64,000 bases of DNA, from contig NZ_CP047165.1 of the NCBI RefSeq assembly GCF_009833965.1, positions 1,922,001 through 1,986,000 on the forward strand. The letters are read 5' to 3'. This DNA comes from Pelistega ratti. Its GTDB lineage: Bacteria > Pseudomonadota > Gammaproteobacteria > Burkholderiales > Burkholderiaceae_B. How positions within the stretch are numbered: the first letter of the stretch is position 1; each line of letters opens with the position of its first letter. Under the pieces are notes generated by a model. That model saw only the letters and a list, made by a program, of their open reading frames with translations. It ran no database searches and was not told the origin of the DNA. The position numbers and the translations under genes were made by a program. Shown piece by piece: positions 58,122-64,000 of the stretch.

Positions 58122-60383
58122 ATGAAATTTCGTTTCCCTATTGTCATTATCGATGAGGATTATCGTGCAGATAGTGCGTCTGGTTTGGGTATTCGAGCAT
58201 TAGCAGAAGCTATTGAAGCAGAAGGAGTAGAGGTTTTAGCGGTAACGAGTTATGGGGATTTAAGCTCTTTTGCTCAACAGCAAAGTCGGGCAAGTGCCTT
58301 TATTCTGTCTATTGATGATGAAGAGTTTGATGTGGATTCTCCAGAAGATGTTGCATTAGCCATTAAAAATCTTCGACAATTTATTGGTGAGTTACGCTTT
58401 CGGAATGCGGATATTCCTATCTATTTATATGGTGAAACACGCACGTCAGAGCATATTCCTAATGATATTTTGCGTGAATTGCATGGGTTTATTCATATGT
58501 TTGAAGATACCCCTGAATTTGTGGCGCGACATATTATTCGGGAAGCAAAGAGTTATTTAGATACTTTAGCCCCTCCTTTTTTCAGAGAGTTAGTAAAGTA
58601 TGCTCAAGATGGTTCTTATTCTTGGCACTGTCCGGGACATTCCGGTGGTGTAGCTTTTTTAAAAAGTCCTGTGGGTCAAATGTTTCACCAGTTTTTTGGT
58701 GAAAATATGTTGCGTGCAGATGTATGCAATGCGGTAGAAGAATTAGGACAATTGCTTGATCATACTGGGCCTGTGGCGGAATCAGAGCGAAATGCTGCGC
58801 GTATTTTTCATGCAGATCATTGCTATTTCGTGACAAATGGTACGTCCACCTCTAATAAAATAGTGTGGCACGCTAATGTGGGGGCAGGTGATGTTGTCCT
58901 TGTTGATCGTAACTGTCATAAATCTATTCTTCATGCGATTACGATGATTGGTGCTATTCCTGTTTTCTTACGTCCAACGCGTAATAATCTAGGTATTATT
59001 GGTCCAATCCCATTAGAAGAGTTTGAACCTGATAATATTCGCCGTAAGATAGAAGCAAACCCTTTTGCTCGAGAGGCTGTCAATAAGAATCCACGTATTC
59101 TAACCCTAACACAAAGCACTTATGACGGGGTTATCTATAATGTGGAGATGATTAAAGAAAAATTGGGTAGTATGGTGGATACACTACATTTTGATGAAGC
59201 ATGGATTCCTCATGCCGCTTTCCATGAGTTCTATCAGAATATGCACGCAATTGGAGAAGGTCGTCCTCGTCATAAAGATGCTGTTGTGTTTGCAACCCAT
59301 TCAACGCATAAATTATTAGCTGGGATTTCACAAGCATCACAAATTATTGTACAGGAATCTGAAAATCGTCAATTAGACCGAAATATCTTTAATGAATCCT
59401 TTTTAATGCATACCTCTACCTCACCGCAATATGCCATTATTGCTTCATGTGATGTTGCTGCTGCAATGATGGAACCGCCTGGGGGAACAGCACTCGTTGA
59501 AGAAAGTATCAAAGAGGCATTAGATTTCCGCCGTGCGATGCGTAAAGTAGCCTCTGAATACGGGCGAGATGATTGGTGGTTCAAAGTATGGGGGCCTAAT
59601 CGTTTACCCTCTGAAGATATTGGAACACAAGAAGATTGGATACTAGAGTCGAATGCAGAATGGCATGGTTTTGGGCCATTAGCAGAGGACTTTAATATGT
59701 TAGATCCTATCAAGGCAACGATTATTACACCGGGGCTTGATGTGAATGGGACATTTGCTGAACGTGGTATTCCTGCTTCTTTGGTGAGCAAATATTTGGC
59801 GGAACATGGTATTGTGGTTGAGAAAACAGGGCTATATTCTTTCTTTATCATGTTTACTATCGGCATTACAAAAGGACGTTGGAATACTTTATTAACTTCC
59901 CTACAGCAATTTAAAGATGATTATGACCGTAATCAGCCTTTATGGCGAGTAATGCCTGATTTTTGTAAAGCCTTTCCTCGTTATGAACGTATGGGATTAG
60001 CGGACTTATGCCAAATGGTACATCAAGCGTACCATGAGCATGATGTTGCACGTTTAACGACAGAAGTTTATCTGAGTGATATGATTCCTGCCCTTAAACC
60101 ATCAGATGCGTTTAACCGTATGGTACACCGAGAAGTAGAACGAGTGGGTATTGATGATTTAGAGGGGCGTGTAACGGGTGTGCTATTGACCCCTTATCCT
60201 CCGGGAATTCCTTTACTTATTCCCGGTGAGCGATTTAATAAAACAATTGTGCAATACCTACAGTTTGCACGTAAGTTTAATAAACAATTCCCCGGGTTTG
60301 AGACGTTTATTCATGGTCTGGGTACTGAAATCCTACCGGACGGGACAGAGCGACTCTATGTGGATTGTTTGATTGATGAGTAA
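58122..60383 (+). CDS. Orn/Lys/Arg decarboxylase, PLP-dependent
   Basis: A 753-residue fold-I PLP decarboxylase. The N-terminal wing domain (about 1-130) is followed by the aminotransferase-like core; the PLP lysine is K397 in ATHSTHKLLAGISQAS, and WHCPGHSGG near 168-176 is conserved. The C-terminal domain ends near residue 753. The order and motifs match biodegradative arginine/lysine/ornithine decarboxylases, so a polyamine or acid-resistance role is likely, but substrate is not fixed. No antiporter gene is nearby. The GGAGGAA ribosome site is strong. Confidence 0.92.
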   Translation: MKFRFPIVIIDEDYRADSASGLGIRALAEAIEAEGVEVLAVTSYGDLSSFAQQQSRASAFILSIDDEEFDVDSPEDVALAIKNLRQFIGELRFRNADIPIYLYGETRTSEHIPNDILRELHGFIHMFEDTPEFVARHIIREAKSYLDTLAPPFFRELVKYAQDGSYSWHCPGHSGGVAFLKSPVGQMFHQFFGENMLRADVCNAVEELGQLLDHTGPVAESERNAARIFHADHCYFVTNGTSTSNKIVWHANVGAGDVVLVDRNCHKSILHAITMIGAIPVFLRPTRNNLGIIGPIPLEEFEPDNIRRKIEANPFAREAVNKNPRILTLTQSTYDGVIYNVEMIKEKLGSMVDTLHFDEAWIPHAAFHEFYQNMHAIGEGRPRHKDAVVFATHSTHKLLAGISQASQIIVQESENRQLDRNIFNESFLMHTSTSPQYAIIASCDVAAAMMEPPGGTALVEESIKEALDFRRAMRKVASEYGRDDWWFKVWGPNRLPSEDIGTQEDWILESNAEWHGFGPLAEDFNMLDPIKATIITPGLDVNGTFAERGIPASLVSKYLAEHGIVVEKTGLYSFFIMFTIGITKGRWNTLLTSLQQFKDDYDRNQPLWRVMPDFCKAFPRYERMGLADLCQMVHQAYHEHDVARLTTEVYLSDMIPALKPSDAFNRMVHREVERVGIDDLEGRVTGVLLTPYPPGIPLLIPGERFNKTIVQYLQFARKFNKQFPGFETFIHGLGTEILPDGTERLYVDCLIDE

Positions 60384-60386
60384 ATT

Positions 60387-61613
60387 GTGAAGCAATCTGA
60401 TGTGATCGTGATTGGCGCTGGCGCAGCGGGTATGATGTGTGCTGCTCAGCTAGGTGCAAAAGGATATAAGGTTAGACTTATAGACCATGCCCATAAGTTA
60501 GCAGAAAAAATTAGAATTAGTGGGGGTGGTCGGTGTAACTTTACGAATATAGGGGCAACATGGGAGAATTATGTTTCTAAAAATCCTCGGTTTGCTAGAT
60601 ATGCACTGAATGAATATACCCCTCAAGATTTTTTATCTTTACTAAAATCATATGGGGTAACTTGGCATGAAAAACACCGAGGGCAACTCTTTTGTGATGA
60701 AAGTAGTGAGGTAATTATCCATGTGCTTTTTCAAGAGTGCCAAAAGAGAAAAGTGAAATGGCATATGCCTTGTTCAGTATTAAGTGTTCAGCAATATGAT
60801 GAAGGATTTATATTAGATACAAGTGAGGGACTTTTTCAGGCAAGCCACTTAGTGATGGCAACGGGTGGTATGGCTGCACCAGCGATTAAATCGACTGATT
60901 TTGGTTTGGGTATTGCTCGTCAATTTGGTCTAAAGGTGGTAGAGCCTCGTCCTGCACTTGTTCCTCTTATCTTTGATGGGGAAGAGTGGGCTGCTTATCG
61001 GGAATTAGCAGGGATTTCTCTGGAGGCATGTATAGCCACTGGGTTAGATAAGAAAGCAGTAAGTTTTATTGAAGATATTTTATTCACACATAAAGGATTA
61101 TCTGGACCGGGGATATTACAGATTTCTTCTTATTGGGATGGTCATTCGCCCTTATATCTGAATTTATGTCCTGATAAGGATTTAGCCAAGGTTCTTACTG
61201 AGCAAAAGCAGGGGAGTAAACAACAATTATTAACGGTACTTAGTCATTATTTACCTAAGCGTTTGGCAGAGCATTTTTTACAACAACAAGGGTTAAAAGA
61301 AACACTTAATTGGGCAGAAGTACCTGATAAGCAGTTACGACAATTAGCATTAGCTATTCAATCATGGCAAATTCAGCCTAAAGGTACAGCAGGTTATAAA
61401 AAAGCAGAAGCCATGCGTGGAGGGGTAGATACGGCAGAGCTTAATCAAAAAACGATGGAGAGTAAAAAAGTTCCTCAACTGTATTTTATTGGTGAGGTGG
61501 TAGATATAACCGGTTGGTTAGGTGGATATAATTTCCAATGGGCTTGGTCTAGTGCAGTGGCGTGTGCGAGAGGGATAGGGGTGTCTGCTCGTTATTCCAT
61601 TAATGTTACTTAA
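60387..61613 (+). CDS. HI0933/BaiN family FAD-dependent oxidoreductase
   Basis: A 408-residue flavoprotein. The FAD-binding motif is VIVIGAGAAGMMCAAQLG (residues 6-23); ISGGGRCNFTN follows, and the C terminus reads GEVVDITGWLGGYNFQWAWS, all HI0933-family signatures. The physiological substrate is unknown. Start is GTG at 60387, four bases after the decarboxylase stop, so it is probably co-transcribed with it. Confidence 0.9.
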   Translation: MKQSDVIVIGAGAAGMMCAAQLGAKGYKVRLIDHAHKLAEKIRISGGGRCNFTNIGATWENYVSKNPRFARYALNEYTPQDFLSLLKSYGVTWHEKHRGQLFCDESSEVIIHVLFQECQKRKVKWHMPCSVLSVQQYDEGFILDTSEGLFQASHLVMATGGMAAPAIKSTDFGLGIARQFGLKVVEPRPALVPLIFDGEEWAAYRELAGISLEACIATGLDKKAVSFIEDILFTHKGLSGPGILQISSYWDGHSPLYLNLCPDKDLAKVLTEQKQGSKQQLLTVLSHYLPKRLAEHFLQQQGLKETLNWAEVPDKQLRQLALAIQSWQIQPKGTAGYKKAEAMRGGVDTAELNQKTMESKKVPQLYFIGEVVDITGWLGGYNFQWAWSSAVACARGIGVSARYSINVT

Positions 61614-61780
61614 AAACAACATTATTTTACCTAAAAGATAATTTTTAAAATAAATGTAACAAATTATTGATAAATTTATCTATTCTTTCTATGATACTTT
61701 TGTTTTTATGTGTAGTTGTTGTTACGTAGATAAGAAATAGAAAATTATTCCGTTATTTTTATTCCTTAGTTTGTCTCTTT

Positions 61781-63562
61781 ATGTTGAACCATCGTCCCCT
61801 CTTATTTATTCTCGGTATATTGGGTTGTCATTCGGTAGCATTAGGGCAATCCATTGATTTTAAATTAAGGCAAGAGGTAGATGCTCAGCAGCAGCAACAA
61901 CAGAAGCAATTAGATACAGCTATTTATACGCAGCAAGTACAAAGACCTACTATTCACTTAGATACGCCAAAAGATTCTTCCTACACTTTTCCTCTACAGG
62001 AATCCCCTTGTTTTCCGATTCATCACATTACGCTCACCGATTATCTTTCCGCTGATTTTCCCCATACTTCTTCTATAGATACACATTTACAAACAAGGGG
62101 ACCTAGTCAATTTCAATGGGTATTAAAAACGGTCTATACTTCACAGGACTTTGTTTTGCCGCATTGTATAGGGGCTGAAGGTATTAATGTATTATTACGA
62201 CAGATTCAAAACCGTCTGATAGAAGCAGGTTATGTGACAACGCGTGTTGTGGCTGAACCGCAAGATTTACGTTCTGGTCAATTAATATTAACGGTTATTC
62301 CCGGAAAAGTGGGAGATATTCAACTACAAGACCATAGTGCTATCCCCTTTGCTACCCGTGGGACGTTATGGTTTGCAATGCCGTTATCAAAGGGGGATAT
62401 CTTAAATATAAGAGATATAGAGCAAGGCTTAGAAAACCTTAAGCGTGTACCAAGTAGTGATGCAAATATTGAGCTAGTGCCGAGTGAGCAGATTGGTGAA
62501 ACAGATATTATGGTGACGTACCAACAACGTTTTCCTTTTCATTTGACCTTAGGACTGGATGATGCTGGATTTAAAGCAACGGGGCGTTTACAAGGGTCAG
62601 CCACATTTTCTTGGGATAATGTTTTCACCTTAAATGATATGTTTTATATTAGCGGTACACGTAGTTTTCGCCGGGGCAGTGATGATGCGATGGGTAATTA
62701 TGGTAGTAAAAATATCAGTTTATATTATTCTATTCCATGGAAAAATTATTTATTAACACTTTCCGGCTCTCGATACTATTATCATCAAACGGTTGCAGGG
62801 GCTTTTGAATCTTATACCTATTCAGGTAAAAGTCAGCAAATAAAAGCGACTCTCAGTCGATTATTGATGAGAGGAAGTCATTATAAAACCTATATGAATG
62901 TGGGGTTATGGGCAAAACAATCATCTAATTATGTCAATAACGTAGAGGTGGCTGTACAACGTCGTCGTACAGCAGGTTGGGAAGTGGGTTTTCATCATAC
63001 GCAGTACATTGGGGATATAACATTACAACTTTGGGGAAATTATAAAAGAGGGACAGGGGCTCGTCATGCTTTAAAAGCACCAGAAGAACTCTTTGGTGAG
63101 GGTACTTCACGCATGAAAATCATCACAGGCGGTGTTGATATAACTTATCCCTTCAAAGTGGGGCAACAGTTATTTCGTTTTAATACCGCATGGAATGGAC
63201 AATATAGACGAACACCGTTAGTACAGCAAGATAAATTCAGTATTGGTGGACGATATACGGTGCGAGGATTTGATGGTGAGCTTACTTTAAGTGGTGAATC
63301 GGGTTGGTTATGGCGTAATGAGCTCGCTTGGAATGTGAACGGTAAAGGACATGAACTTTACGTAGGTATTGATAAAGGGGTTGTGCATTCCCACCAAGAA
63401 GAGTTACAAGTAGGTAATCGACTGGTAGGGGGAGTGATAGGGGTGCGTGGTAACCTATGGGGACTACAATATGATTATTTTGTAGGTACACCCCTTAAAA
63501 AACCAAAAGGATTTAAAACAAGTCATATCACCACAGGTTTTAATATGAGTTATCGTTTTTAA
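61781..63562 (+). CDS. two-partner secretion outer-membrane transporter (ShlB/FhaC/HecB family)
   Basis: A 593-residue Omp85-type TpsB. A signal peptide (PLLFILGILGCHSVALGQS) is followed by a Gln-rich linker helix (about 25-60), two POTRA domains (about 70-245) and a C-terminal barrel. The conserved loop-6 motif is in RYTVRGFDGELTLSG, and the chain ends with aromatic F. It exports the exoprotein encoded directly downstream. CdiB and FhaC cannot be told apart from this sequence. Confidence 0.93.
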   Translation: MLNHRPLLFILGILGCHSVALGQSIDFKLRQEVDAQQQQQQKQLDTAIYTQQVQRPTIHLDTPKDSSYTFPLQESPCFPIHHITLTDYLSADFPHTSSIDTHLQTRGPSQFQWVLKTVYTSQDFVLPHCIGAEGINVLLRQIQNRLIEAGYVTTRVVAEPQDLRSGQLILTVIPGKVGDIQLQDHSAIPFATRGTLWFAMPLSKGDILNIRDIEQGLENLKRVPSSDANIELVPSEQIGETDIMVTYQQRFPFHLTLGLDDAGFKATGRLQGSATFSWDNVFTLNDMFYISGTRSFRRGSDDAMGNYGSKNISLYYSIPWKNYLLTLSGSRYYYHQTVAGAFESYTYSGKSQQIKATLSRLLMRGSHYKTYMNVGLWAKQSSNYVNNVEVAVQRRRTAGWEVGFHHTQYIGDITLQLWGNYKRGTGARHALKAPEELFGEGTSRMKIITGGVDITYPFKVGQQLFRFNTAWNGQYRRTPLVQQDKFSIGGRYTVRGFDGELTLSGESGWLWRNELAWNVNGKGHELYVGIDKGVVHSHQEELQVGNRLVGGVIGVRGNLWGLQYDYFVGTPLKKPKGFKTSHITTGFNMSYRF

Positions 63563-63656
63563 GTTGTATAGCAAACGAGCGTGTTATATCACCGATGGAT
63601 GATAAAAGCGTAGCGTATTTTACCCTATCATTTTAGAAAGAGGAAAAGTGGGTTTT

Positions 63657-64000
63657 ATGAATAAACATTGTTATCGGGTTATCTTCAGTAAGGTATTAAA
63701 TCAGTTTGTAGTGGTATCAGAACTTATTAAATCCCGGGGTAGAATAGTACAAGCCTCAGCGCAAATGAGCTACCCAACTCAAAATAGTCTATGTAGTAGT
63801 GTGATAAAAACAATATATTTCGCTCTTATGCTAGCATGGGGTGCTGTGGTCATATCACCTGTTTATGCTGATGAGAGGGCGATTCGAGCAGATAAGCAAG
63901 CGCCTGGACATCAACAGGCGACTATTTTACAAACGGCAAATGGATTGCCACAGGTTAATATTCAAACACCCAATGCACAGGGACTCTCTCATAATCAATA
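63657..64000 (+). CDS. two-partner secretion exoprotein (filamentous haemagglutinin/CdiA-like), N-terminal part
   Basis: The frame opens at ATG 63657 and runs off the window after 114 codons. It starts MNKHCYRVIFSKVLNQFVVV, an extended signal peptide region (ESPR), then a hydrophobic core (FALMLAWGAVVISPVYA) and cleavage before DERAI. The mature part reaches NGLPQVNIQTPNAQGLSHNQ, the hallmark beginning of the TPS secretion domain. It lies 94 bases after its transporter gene. Its C terminus, which would show adhesin or toxin, is outside the window. Confidence 0.93.
   Translation, partial: MNKHCYRVIFSKVLNQFVVVSELIKSRGRIVQASAQMSYPTQNSLCSSVIKTIYFALMLAWGAVVISPVYADERAIRADKQAPGHQQATILQTANGLPQVNIQTPNAQGLSHNQ

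Noticed and set aside
59369..59866. 165-codon antisense ORF within the decarboxylase gene
   Set aside because: It is a mirror of strongly conserved coding sequence on the other strand, with no family signature or ribosome site.

Overview
The window is a bacterial chromosome segment that is AT-rich throughout. Gene content and order point to a betaproteobacterium of the Alcaligenaceae (Burkholderiales): the gpsA-secB-grxC-rhodanese block sits divergent from gpmA-envC-ctpA-moeB, the atp operon is complete and collinear (atpIBEFHAGDC), and ffh lies beside a ypjD/PP0621-family/ampD block. The low GC suggests one of the reduced-GC, host-associated members of the family. The genus cannot be fixed by reading alone.

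Layout. 1-9.3 kb: 5' part of glmS, an Lrp/AsnC regulator, a YggS-type PLP protein, a long-chain acyl-CoA synthetase, TesB thioesterase, a CNNM/CBS membrane protein, gpsA, secB, grxC and a rhodanese-like protein lacking the catalytic Cys. 9.4-16.3 kb: gpmA, envC, an S41 protease, a MoeB/ThiF-type E1 enzyme and an M61 peptidase. 16.5-24.1 kb: the F1Fo ATP synthase operon with a candidate promoter, hairpins in several gene gaps and a clear terminator. 24.3-32.7 kb: rep helicase, priA, hemE, two polar amino-acid ABC permeases with no ATPase or binding protein beside them, and an aspartoacylase/desuccinylase-family protein. 33.0-34.0 kb: a small mobile-element scar, with a DinJ/YafQ-type toxin-antitoxin pair, the 3' tail of a tyrosine-recombinase gene and tRNA-Leu(CAA). 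34.1-39.9 kb: htpG, ampD, a PP0621-like protein, ypjD/ccsA-like, ffh and doxX.

40.0-45.4 kb is the most unusual part: a very AT-rich island with no housekeeping genes. It holds six intact or apparently intact putative immunity genes, three interrupted genes (an amber codon, a frameshift, and one with three different in-frame stop codons), two or three toxin C-terminal tails, and a short decayed piece of an Rhs/YD-repeat core. I read it as a graveyard of polymorphic-toxin cassettes whose parent rhs gene is gone, in which the immunity genes have outlasted their toxins. 45.5-56.5 kb returns to housekeeping: trmB, metG, mrp and the tamAB outer-membrane assembly pair. 56.49-57.27 kb is a 221-bp tandem array (three full copies and one diverged copy); each unit carries a nested palindrome of about 91 nt. 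57.4-61.6 kb: dcd, an Orn/Lys/Arg decarboxylase and a HI0933-family flavoprotein.

The right edge (61.8-64.0 kb) is a two-partner secretion locus: a complete FhaC/ShlB-type transporter, then the first 114 codons of its large exoprotein (ESPR-type signal peptide and start of the TPS domain), cut off by the window end. Whether that exoprotein is a contact-dependent inhibition toxin or an adhesin cannot be decided here. Taken together, the window carries traces of two interbacterial-competition architectures (a relict Rhs cassette array and a TPS system) within an otherwise compact housekeeping backbone.
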